From NCBI RefSeq assembly GCF_039521325.1, contig NZ_BAAACD010000016.1: 64,000 nucleotides of DNA. One strand, written 5' to 3'. The translations under genes were made by a program, and so were the position numbers. The stretch comes from Clostridium_X cadaveris (GTDB lineage Bacteria; Bacillota; Clostridia; Clostridiales; Clostridiaceae). This document shows, in pieces, positions 34,796-42,613 of the stretch. The notes under the pieces were generated by a model, which saw only the letters and a list, made by a program, of their open reading frames with translations, had not been told where the DNA came from and did not search any database. Every line of letters begins with the position of its first letter. Within the stretch, counting starts at the first letter, position 1.

Positions 34796-35404
34796 TTAGC
34801 AATTATAATATTCTTCAACTTTAGCCCAATCGATTATATTCCATATATTTTTAACATAATCAGCTCTCAAGTTTTTATACTTTAGATAATATGCATGTTC
34901 CCATACATCTATAGTTAATATTGGTTTAAGTCCCTTACTTAAAGGTGTATCTTGATTTTGTGTCTTTAATATTTCTAAATGTCCATGTTTTGTTCTTACA
35001 AGCCATCCATATCCTGATCCAAATTGAGATATTGCTTCTGCACTTAATTTTTCTTTAAGCTCTTCAACACTACCAAATGTATTATTTATCTCTTCTAATA
35101 ATTTTCCTTCTGGTGATTTTTTAGGATTTGGAGATAAAAGTGAAAAATATAAATTATGATTTGCTACTCCTCCTCCTTGGTTTATTACACCTTGTCTAAT
35201 ATCCTTTGGTATCTTGTCTGTGTGTGAGAGTATTTGTTCAAGTGACTTGTCATCGGTAAATTTATCATAGCCTTCTAAAAGTGCATTTAGATTGTTTACA
35301 TAGGTTTGTAAGTGCTTATTGTAATGAATATTTACAGTTTCTGCATCAATATATGGCTCTAATGCATCATAGGAATATGGTAGTACTATCTTCTCGTATT
35401 TCAT
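34796..35404 (-). CDS. sodA: Fe/Mn superoxide dismutase
   Basis: This 202-aa protein matches the Fe/Mn-SOD family. Metal ligands are visible: His in IHYNKHLQTYV, His in GVANHNLYFSLL, Asp in ILTIDVWEHAYYLKYKN and the following His. GSGYGWLV is the family motif. It is cytosolic with no signal peptide and converts superoxide to peroxide and oxygen; metal preference is unresolved. ATG 35404 follows GGAGG by 8 nt; an ATG at 35419 overlaps that ribosome site and is unlikely. It appears monocistronic. Confidence 0.93.
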   Translation of the reverse strand: MKYEKIVLPYSYDALEPYIDAETVNIHYNKHLQTYVNNLNALLEGYDKFTDDKSLEQILSHTDKIPKDIRQGVINQGGGVANHNLYFSLLSPNPKKSPEGKLLEEINNTFGSVEELKEKLSAEAISQFGSGYGWLVRTKHGHLEILKTQNQDTPLSKGLKPILTIDVWEHAYYLKYKNLRADYVKNIWNIIDWAKVEEYYNC

Positions 35405-35580
35405 AAAATCATCCTCCATAAAATTATTATTAATAATTTGTAAACCAATTATTTAATTGCTTTTGCTTTACTTTATGTAAATATATTACTATTATATCAC
35501 ATTTTTTACAATTATGTTGTTATAAAATCAAATATATATTAAAATATTATTCAAAATAGTAATTAAAGAAGGTGTCATTA

Positions 35581-36114
35581 ATGAAAATAGCAATATTATC
35601 TGATATTCATGGATATCCCGAAAAATTTTCTAAAGCTCTAGAATATTTCAGCGGCTGCGATATGATTTTATGTGCTGGAGATATACTTTACCATGGTCCA
35701 AGAAATCCAATATTAGATGGTTATAATCCTAAAGCCCTAGTAGAAGAAATCAAAAAATGTCCAATACCTATTTTGATTTCTAGAGGAAATTGTGATGCTG
35801 AGGTTGACCTCATGGTTTTAGATCTCCCACTAATAAGTGAATACATAGTTTATGAAAAAGATGGTACAAGATTCATAATGACTCATGGTCATAATCAAGA
35901 TGGCTGTGATCTTGAAAAAATAGCATCAACCTACAATGCAGATGTAATCATAACCGGTCATACCCATGTAAGAAAATGCCTAACTAAAGATGGTGTAACA
36001 TATATAAACCCAGGATCTATTTCTGTACCTAAAGGTGATGGAATACCTAGTGTATGTATATATGAAAATGGAAAGTCTACATTCATAGATATATCTACGG
36101 GGAAAAAATTATAG
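35581..36114 (+). CDS. YfcE-type metallophosphodiesterase
   Basis: This 177-aa calcineurin-like phosphoesterase has the full metal-site set: SDIHG (residues 7-11), CAGDILYHG, SRGNCD, MTHGH and ITGHTHV. It is the size of E. coli YfcE (about 184 aa), which cleaves phosphodiesters of unknown physiological role. ATG 35581 follows AAGGTG; a GTG at 35572 overlaps the ribosome site. It is monocistronic, with a 96-bp gap to ybjQ. Confidence 0.9.
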   Translation: MKIAILSDIHGYPEKFSKALEYFSGCDMILCAGDILYHGPRNPILDGYNPKALVEEIKKCPIPILISRGNCDAEVDLMVLDLPLISEYIVYEKDGTRFIMTHGHNQDGCDLEKIASTYNADVIITGHTHVRKCLTKDGVTYINPGSISVPKGDGIPSVCIYENGKSTFIDISTGKKL

Positions 36115-36210
36115 TTAATTTAAGATTGGATTGTTTGAATATGGTTACTAAATATGTTAATATTGTGTAAATAAGATTTTGAACCAAATTTCAAATAGGG
36201 AGGCGATACC

Positions 36211-36528
36211 ATGTTAATTGTAACTACTGATAATATTCCAGGAAAAGAAATAGTAGAAGTAATAGGTTTAACCAAAGGAAGCACAGTAAGATGTAAAAAT
36301 ATTGGTAGAGATATAGGTGCAAGCTTTAAAAACTTAGTTGGTGGTGAAATGACAGGCTACAATGAAATGCTTATAGAAGCGAGGCAGATTGCTATAGGAA
36401 GAATGGTTGATGATGCCACAGCTCAAGGAGCTAATGCCATAGTGTGTATGAGACTTGCTTCTTCTGCAATAGCTGCCGGTGCTGCTGAAATTGTTGCTTA
36501 TGGAACCGCCGTAGTTATTTCAGAGTAA
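36211..36528 (+). CDS. YbjQ/DUF74 family protein
   Basis: This 105-aa protein fits the YbjQ (UPF0145, Pfam DUF74) family: TTDNIPGKEIVEVIGLTKGS at the N-terminus, GGEMTGYNEMLIEAR in the middle, and AQGANAIVCMRLASSAI at the C-terminus. These small proteins form pentamers and have been suggested to bind metals, but no function is established. AGGGAGG precedes the ATG. A 47-aa membrane protein frame begins 8 bp downstream and may be co-translated. Confidence 0.9.
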   Translation: MLIVTTDNIPGKEIVEVIGLTKGSTVRCKNIGRDIGASFKNLVGGEMTGYNEMLIEARQIAIGRMVDDATAQGANAIVCMRLASSAIAAGAAEIVAYGTAVVISE

Positions 36529-36535
36529 AATTAAT

Positions 36536-36679
36536 ATGTATATTATTATGATTCTAATATCACTTTTTTATCTCTCAATAATCATTGGTTCTATAGTACT
36601 TTTAATATGGGCCATATGTAACAGATGTAAAGAGAAAAAGAGAGAAAAAGTCTTGCACAAAGATTATGATAAGTATTAA
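36536..36679 (+). CDS. Small single-pass membrane protein (47 aa)
   Basis: Read directly from the sequence: an ATG at 36536 opens MYIIMILISLFYLSIIIGSI, VLLIWAICNR, then a charged tail CKEKKREKVLHKDYDKY ending at TAA 36677-36679. One membrane helix is followed by a basic cytoplasmic tail, the layout of genuine small membrane proteins. It starts 8 bp after the YbjQ stop and ends 2 bp before the terminator hairpin, so it fills the transcript end exactly. The ribosome site is weak; coupling to ybjQ is likely. No family recognised. Confidence 0.55.
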   Translation: MYIIMILISLFYLSIIIGSIVLLIWAICNRCKEKKREKVLHKDYDKY

Positions 36680-36727
36680 AAAAGGTATAGTCAAACTTAG
36701 AGTTTAAGGTTTGACTATACCTTTTCT
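36680..36727. terminator. Bidirectional terminator between ybjQ and the abg operon
   Basis: AAGGTATAGTCAAAC (36682-36696) pairs perfectly with GTTTGACTATACCTT (36709-36723), with A-run and T-run on the two sides. Confidence 0.9.
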
Positions 36728-37911
36728 TATTTCAAATACTCTAAAACAGCTCCACATAGGGCTTTTATACCAACAGGAATAGCCCCTTCATCACAAACAA
36801 AATTAGGGTTGTGAATTATGCACTTTCCTTTATTCACCTCTGATTCGCACCCAAGCCACATAAATGTGCATGGAATATATTTAGTAAAAGCCGAAAAATC
36901 CTCTGCTCCTGTGGCAGGTTTTTCAGGCATAATTACCTTTTCATCTCCTAACATATCCTTTAATCCTACCATTAATTGTTCTGTAAGTTCTCGGTCATTA
37001 TAAGTAAGGGCATACCCCTCAACATAATCAAACTCACATTGACATCCCATAGCTTCACTTATATTTTCTACTATACTTCTTATTTTTTGAGGCATAATAT
37101 ATGCAATATCTTTATTAAAGGTTCTTACTGTCCCTTCTAAATTAACCTCATCAGCTATGACATTGTACCTGTATCCTCCATTTATAGCTCCTATTGTAAC
37201 AACTGCACTTTCTAACGGATCCACATTTCTACTCACTATACTTTGAAGCGCCGTTATAATATATGCCGAAGCAACTATTGCATCAGCTCCTTGTTGAGGT
37301 GCAGATCCATGGGCACTCTTTCCTTTTACTTTAATAAATATCCTATCTGATTGGGCCATCATAGCCCCATATCTAACCCCTATATTTCCAACTGGAAAAT
37401 TCCAAACATGAAGTGCAGCCCCAGCATCAACTTTAGGATTTTCTAGCACCCCATCTTCTATCATAAACTTAGCTCCGCCTTCAGGATTGCACTCTTCTGC
37501 AGGCTGAAATATAAACTTTACATTTCCATTTATATGCTCTCTCATATTTGATAAAACCTTAGCAGTTCCTAAAAGTATAGAGGTATGCATATCATGTCCG
37601 CAAGCATGCATCACACCTTTATTTTCTGATTTAAAGTCTAAACCAGTGTCCTCATCTATAGGAAGTGCATCCATATCTGCCCTTAATAGAAATGTTTTAC
37701 CTGGATTTTTTCCCTTAAGTAATGCTACAACTCCAGTGCCTCCCACTCCTTTTTGAATTTCTAAGCCAAGACCTTGAAGCTCATTATATACTAATTCACT
37801 AGTCCTGAATTCATTTCTACCTAACTCTGGATGCTGATGAATGTCTCTTCTAATTCTAATAATATTGCTCAATTCCCCTTCTATAAGTCTTTCTATCTCA
37901 TCTTTCAACAT
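36727..37911 (-). CDS. M20D-family amidohydrolase/carboxypeptidase
   Basis: This 394-aa zinc amidohydrolase has the M20D layout. A catalytic domain with MHACGHDMHTSILLG and IFQPAEECNPEGG metal sites surrounds a lid domain (about 180-290). TGAEDFSAF near the C-terminus supplies another ligand. Relatives cleave N-acyl, hippuryl or indole-acetyl amino acids. It is the third gene of AbgA-like, AbgT-like, M20D, so it probably hydrolyses an imported acyl-amino acid. It is shorter than E. coli AbgB (about 480 aa), so AbgB identity is not claimed. Confidence 0.88.
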   Translation of the reverse strand: MLKDEIERLIEGELSNIIRIRRDIHQHPELGRNEFRTSELVYNELQGLGLEIQKGVGGTGVVALLKGKNPGKTFLLRADMDALPIDEDTGLDFKSENKGVMHACGHDMHTSILLGTAKVLSNMREHINGNVKFIFQPAEECNPEGGAKFMIEDGVLENPKVDAGAALHVWNFPVGNIGVRYGAMMAQSDRIFIKVKGKSAHGSAPQQGADAIVASAYIITALQSIVSRNVDPLESAVVTIGAINGGYRYNVIADEVNLEGTVRTFNKDIAYIMPQKIRSIVENISEAMGCQCEFDYVEGYALTYNDRELTEQLMVGLKDMLGDEKVIMPEKPATGAEDFSAFTKYIPCTFMWLGCESEVNKGKCIIHNPNFVCDEGAIPVGIKALCGAVLEYLK

Positions 37912-37975
37912 AACTTAAATCCCCCATTCTTATAAAGGCTGATTATATTTAGATAATCAGCCTCCTAAAAGTTTA

Positions 37976-39508
37976 TTAAAGACCTATTCCACCTATTCCA
38001 GGACCTATTGGTAATCCTAATTGAGTCCATATGATTGCAAATATTATCCATACTACAAGCATTATTATACTATATGGAATCATTAAAGATAATATAGTAC
38101 CAACTCCTGCTTTCTCATCATATTCATTAGCAAAAGCTAAGATTATAGGGAAGTATGGGAATAATGGACTTATGATATTTGTAGTTGAATCACCTATTCT
38201 ATATAGTAATTGAGTGAAGGCAGGATTATATCCTAATAAATAGAACATAGGTATAAATATAGGTGCAAGCAATGACCATTTTGCTGATCCACTTCCCATA
38301 AATAAATTTACAAATGCTACAAATAATATAAATAATATAAATAAAGGAACTCCTGTCATATTAGATGCCTTTAATGCATCTGCTCCATTTACTGCTATAG
38401 CATAACCTAAATTACTCCAATTGAAGAATGCAATAAATTGCCCAATTACAAACACAAGAACTATATATGATGCCATATCCTTTATAGCAATTGCCATATG
38501 CTTGGGTACATCAGAGAATTTTTTTAATTCCCCTATTGATTTACCATATACATATGCCATTATCACAAATAAGAATAGTAACAATGGAATGATGGAATCT
38601 AAAAATGGTGATGGCACTATACCACCTGTTTCAGAATTTCTAAAGAAACTATTTTTAGGTATTATTGAAATGGCTAATATAGCTATATAAATAAGTGCTG
38701 CTATCCCAGTTTTCTTAAGAGCTTTATTCTCTTCTTGAGTTACTTTCTTGGCTTCTATGGACTTTTTGCCTTTGTACTCACCAAGTCGTGGCTCTATTAT
38801 CTTTTCAGTTATTATTACTCCTACTATTGCTAATACAAATGTAGATGCAAACATGAAAAACCAATTATCAACAGGAGTTACAGATAAATTTTTGTCTACT
38901 ATGTGAATTGCTTCTGTACTAATTCCTGCTAGAAGTGCATCTGTACCGGCTATTATTAAATTTGCACTAAATCCAGCTGTTGTTGATGCATAACCTATAG
39001 CAATACCTGCTAAAGGATGTCTTCCCATGGATGCAAATATAGCAGCAGCTATTGATGGAACTATAACTATGGCTGCATCTGATGCTATATTACCTACAAT
39101 TCCTATAATCATAATGATAAATGTTACAAGCTTTGGAGAAGCACCAAGCATTGTTTTTCTCATAAATGCAGATATAAGCCCTATATGCTCAGCAAAACCT
39201 ATACCTAAAGTCATTGTAAGCACTAGGCCTAATGGTGCAAAACCTGTAAAGTTCTTTACCATATTTTTTAACATATAAACAATTCCTTCGCCTGATAACA
39301 AGCTCTTTACATAAACTTCTTTACCATCTACAGGGTTTGTTACACTAGTACCTAATTGTGAACATATAGCTGACGCTATCCAAACTACTACTATAAGTAT
39401 TAAAAATAATATGAATGGATGTGGTATCTTATTGCCTACTCTTTCTACCCAGCCTAAAAATCCTCCTGTCTTTTTATTAGATCCCTTTAGCTCTTTCTGC
39501 GCAGTCAT
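37976..39508 (-). CDS. abgT: AbgT-family transporter
   Basis: This 510-aa polytopic membrane protein matches AbgT. The N-terminus has GFLGWVERVGNKIPHPFILFL, the middle has SDAAIVIVPSIAAAIFASMG and HPLAGIAIGYASTTAGFSAN, and the C-terminus has MGSGSAKWSLLAPIFIPMF, a pore motif. Relatives import p-aminobenzoyl-glutamate, or export sulfonamides, using H+. It is flanked by two M20 hydrolases on the same strand, which supports uptake coupled to hydrolysis, for folate salvage or peptide-like nutrients. Confidence 0.92.
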   Translation of the reverse strand: MTAQKELKGSNKKTGGFLGWVERVGNKIPHPFILFLILIVVVWIASAICSQLGTSVTNPVDGKEVYVKSLLSGEGIVYMLKNMVKNFTGFAPLGLVLTMTLGIGFAEHIGLISAFMRKTMLGASPKLVTFIIMIIGIVGNIASDAAIVIVPSIAAAIFASMGRHPLAGIAIGYASTTAGFSANLIIAGTDALLAGISTEAIHIVDKNLSVTPVDNWFFMFASTFVLAIVGVIITEKIIEPRLGEYKGKKSIEAKKVTQEENKALKKTGIAALIYIAILAISIIPKNSFFRNSETGGIVPSPFLDSIIPLLLFLFVIMAYVYGKSIGELKKFSDVPKHMAIAIKDMASYIVLVFVIGQFIAFFNWSNLGYAIAVNGADALKASNMTGVPLFILFILFVAFVNLFMGSGSAKWSLLAPIFIPMFYLLGYNPAFTQLLYRIGDSTTNIISPLFPYFPIILAFANEYDEKAGVGTILSLMIPYSIIMLVVWIIFAIIWTQLGLPIGPGIGGIGL

Positions 39509-39544
39509 TTTTATACACCTCCATTTTTTATTAATAACTTACTT

Positions 39545-40867
39545 TTACGTTCTATCCTCCCTTCCATTTATATATAAAGCAGCACTAACATAAGTTTTTA
39601 CTGCAATTTTAAGCACTCTTTCATCAAAGTCAAAGTAATTATTATGATGATCCGCTACTCTTTTAGTTCCAAACATCATGTAAGCTGCCTTACCTCCATT
39701 TTCCTGAACTCTCTTCATCATATGTGTTATATCTTCAGAACCAGTTAATTTGTCTTGTTTTATTATTTCTGTAACTTCTGGAATCTCTTTAGCTATATTT
39801 TCTATAATCTTCGCCAATTCTACGTCGCTATTTCCATTTATGGCCTGTCCTGCTAATGTTATGTTATATCTTAAGTCATACATGATTGCAGCACCTTTTA
39901 TAATTTCTTTAACACGCTTTTCTACATAACTATTTATCTGATCATTTTCTCCTCTGATTTCTAGTTTCATTTCAGCCCTATCAGGAACTACATTTCTTCC
40001 TGTACCAGCCTTTAAAACACCAACATTAATTCTTGAAGAGCCATCTCCATGCTGACATACTGTATGAAGATTTAAAGCTGCTGTTGCAGATCCTAAAAGT
40101 GCATTTTTACCCTTTTCTGGAGTAGCCCCTGCATGGGTGCTTCTCCCTTTAAACTCTACATCTATCTTTGAAGTTGCAAGAAATCCACTGGTATTACATA
40201 CTATTTGTCCAACATTTTCTGTAGATAATCCAATATGTCCACTTAGTAAATAATCAACATCGTCTAAAAGTCCTGCATTAACCATAGAATAAGCTCCTCT
40301 TACTCCCTCTTCTGCAGGCTGAAATATTATTTTTATTTTTCCACAAAGTTCATTCTCTAAATTTTTTAATATTTTTGATACACCAAGCCCTATGGCAGTA
40401 TGACCATCATGACCACAACAATGCATAGCTCCTTTATTTATAGAAGCAAATCCCTCTTTAAAAGGTCTATGTTCTAATGAGTCTGCCTCTATGCCTTCAT
40501 TAGCATCAATATCAAATCTAAATGCTAAAGTTGGACCAGCTCTTCCTGTATCTAAAGTTGCTAGCACCCCTGTATATCCTCCTGACATTTTCTCTACATA
40601 TCTTTTTAATGCACCTTGAGATATTGCTCTCTCTTCTTGTTCTTTTAAAGTCTCCTCATTAGGAAGTCCAAGCATAGTCTGCCTATCAAAAATTTCTCTT
40701 CCTACTCGAATATTAAAACCCAATTTTCCCAAATATTCAGATATTTTAGAGCATGTTCTAAACTCTGTCCATCCCCACTCAGCATATTTATGGATATCTC
40801 TTCTTATAGTTATAAGTTCATCCTCTATGTCATCAATACATTGATTTATTCTTATAACTTCTTTCAT
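39545..40867 (-). CDS. AbgA-like M20 aminobenzoyl-glutamate hydrolase subunit
   Basis: This 440-aa M20 peptidase has ELITIRRDIHKYAEWGWTEF, the metal-site motifs MHCCGHDGHTAIGLG and IFQPAEEGVRGA, lid-domain motif FKGRSTHAGATPEKGKNALL and LTGSEDITHM. The long insert near residue 60 and the length match AbgA of the aminobenzoyl-glutamate system. ATG 40867 is preferred: GGGGAGG lies 6 nt upstream, while the upstream TTG at 40882 overlaps it. It is the first gene of the transporter operon. Confidence 0.88.
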   Translation of the reverse strand: MKEVIRINQCIDDIEDELITIRRDIHKYAEWGWTEFRTCSKISEYLGKLGFNIRVGREIFDRQTMLGLPNEETLKEQEERAISQGALKRYVEKMSGGYTGVLATLDTGRAGPTLAFRFDIDANEGIEADSLEHRPFKEGFASINKGAMHCCGHDGHTAIGLGVSKILKNLENELCGKIKIIFQPAEEGVRGAYSMVNAGLLDDVDYLLSGHIGLSTENVGQIVCNTSGFLATSKIDVEFKGRSTHAGATPEKGKNALLGSATAALNLHTVCQHGDGSSRINVGVLKAGTGRNVVPDRAEMKLEIRGENDQINSYVEKRVKEIIKGAAIMYDLRYNITLAGQAINGNSDVELAKIIENIAKEIPEVTEIIKQDKLTGSEDITHMMKRVQENGGKAAYMMFGTKRVADHHNNYFDFDERVLKIAVKTYVSAALYINGREDRT

Positions 40868-41045
40868 CTCATACCTCCCCAAGTATTTTACTTTTATTTA
40901 CTTTTATTTATATTATTAACTTCTTCTTTTTCTGAAAATAATCCTTTTAAATTTTTACATTTTTATAAAATTACAGAAATTAATATATAATTTATAAAAT
41001 ATTACAAATAATAATTGTAATTTAATATTTTTATTTAATTTATTC

Positions 41046-41080
41046 TGAAAAAAATATACATACTTTATAAGTATGTATAT
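41046..41080 (-). terminator. Terminator of the B12-riboswitch operon
   Basis: On the minus strand ATATACATACTT pairs with AAGTATGTATAT around ATA, followed by TTTTTTTCAG. The rest of the gap 40868-41111 is AT-rich and holds nothing else recognised. Confidence 0.85.
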
Positions 41081-41111
41081 TTCTATAAATATATTTTTAT
41101 TATCTCATTAA

Positions 41112-42485
41112 TTACTTATCATAGTACTGGTCTCCCACGTCTTTTCCTAAGTCACAAGTGTATACCCAAGAGATAACATCTCCATCCTTAACCTTGTACT
41201 GACTACATCCATAGTTCGGAAACCAACCATTAACTTTATACATCCATCCACTTTCTGTTCCACAATCAAATTCATATAAATGATTTATTCCTTCAATATA
41301 AGCACCACTATATACAGGATCATTTCTGAATTCCATTTGAATCTTTTTATTTCTTGTTACACGTTTCAATATATCAAAAACATTTTCACCATCATATATT
41401 TCTACCGTAGTAGTTGCTAAAATCACACCATTATTCGGTACATATTTATCTAATCCAGGTCGTAATTTATCCATATTTTTCAATATTGTATCACATCTAA
41501 TTTCAATAGTGCATGTTTTAGATTTTGGTTTTGATTCATTATTATTTTTATCTGATGATGTATTGTCATTGGAAGGAGGTGCTGCTCCATTTGGTTTTGA
41601 GGTTTTATCTCCATTCGAAGGATTTTTAGATTCGTTATCTGAAGAAGTCCCATCTACATTCTCAGCTAATTCAGAATTATTATCTTTAGACTCCTCATTC
41701 CCTTTAGATTCTTCTGAATTCTCCTTATCTAACGTCTCTATTTTCTTATCAGTAATGATATAGTCTCCACCTTCATTCACTGAAAACATTAACTTTCCTT
41801 CACTTACTGCAACATCTGTTGAATATGATAATGAGTTACTCTCTTCATTATATGAATATAGAAATGCCTCTTTAAAATCATTATTGTTTTCCAAATTCAT
41901 TGATATAAAGCCTGGAAAAGCTCCATTATGCCTGAATGATATTAGATATTTATCTACACTTTTATTGCTAAGCAATTCAAGTATTTTTTCCTTGTTTACT
42001 GATTCAGAGCTTGTATCCAAATTAATAGGAGAAGCCTCTTTCACTGTCTTTCCCTTTATTGTCCATTTAATAGTAGAGGTGTCATCTAACTTTATTTCCT
42101 TTATAACTTCTTCGTCATCTTCCTTTATCTTTTCTACTTCTCCTTTTGAAATTGAGTTTTTATTTTGGGCTTTTTTAAATGCCTTTATATCATTTTTTAA
42201 AGAATTGAATACTTCTTTTTCTTCCTCTACAGTACTAGAATCACTATCTACTGTATTTTGAGATATTGATATGCTATTTCTTAATTTTTTAATTTCATTA
42301 TTGGAATATTCTCCATTGTCATTCCCAATGACGGCTTTATCTATAAGTTTATTTGCCTTTATTACTTCTTTATATATGCTTTTACTATAATCCGATGGTT
42401 CTATATTAAGTTTCACTAGGGAAGATATTACGAATAAACCTATTATTGAAAATAAAATTACTTTTCTCGTAGTATTTTTTTTCAT
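41112..42485 (-). CDS. Membrane-anchored DUF4430 (transcobalamin-like C-domain) protein
   Basis: This 457-aa protein has an N-terminal membrane anchor or signal (residues 8-25). Residues 30-115 are helical; 125-245 form a beta-rich domain ending GKLMFSVNEGGDYIITDK; 250-320 are a Ser/Asn/Glu-rich linker; 324-457 are DUF4430, with VEIYDGENVFDILKRV, ESGWMYKVNGWFPN and YKVKDGDVISWVYT. DUF4430 shares the fold of the C-terminal beta domain of transcobalamin and intrinsic factor. Five Cys lie in this domain. It follows the riboswitch-controlled propeller gene by 128 bp with no other promoter seen. The inferred role is extracellular corrinoid binding. Confidence 0.85.
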   Translation of the reverse strand: MKKNTTRKVILFSIIGLFVISSLVKLNIEPSDYSKSIYKEVIKANKLIDKAVIGNDNGEYSNNEIKKLRNSISISQNTVDSDSSTVEEEKEVFNSLKNDIKAFKKAQNKNSISKGEVEKIKEDDEEVIKEIKLDDTSTIKWTIKGKTVKEASPINLDTSSESVNKEKILELLSNKSVDKYLISFRHNGAFPGFISMNLENNNDFKEAFLYSYNEESNSLSYSTDVAVSEGKLMFSVNEGGDYIITDKKIETLDKENSEESKGNEESKDNNSELAENVDGTSSDNESKNPSNGDKTSKPNGAAPPSNDNTSSDKNNNESKPKSKTCTIEIRCDTILKNMDKLRPGLDKYVPNNGVILATTTVEIYDGENVFDILKRVTRNKKIQMEFRNDPVYSGAYIEGINHLYEFDCGTESGWMYKVNGWFPNYGCSQYKVKDGDVISWVYTCDLGKDVGDQYYDK

Positions 42486-42538
42486 ATTATTTTCTTATTA
42501 CCTCCAGTATATAAATATATACTATAGAATAAATTACA

Positions 42539-42574
42539 ACACATGACCTTCGTGAAATCACCAAAGGCCATGTG
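42539..42574 (-). other. Intercistronic stem-loop between the two surface-protein genes
   Basis: ACACATGACCTT (42539-42550) pairs with AAGGCCATGTGT (42563-42574), with one mismatch. No T-run follows on the minus strand, so it is more likely an RNA-processing or partial attenuation element than a full terminator. Confidence 0.5.
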
Positions 42575-42613
42575 TCATAGTTATCTATTCTATAAAGTTA
42601 TCTAATGAAAAGA

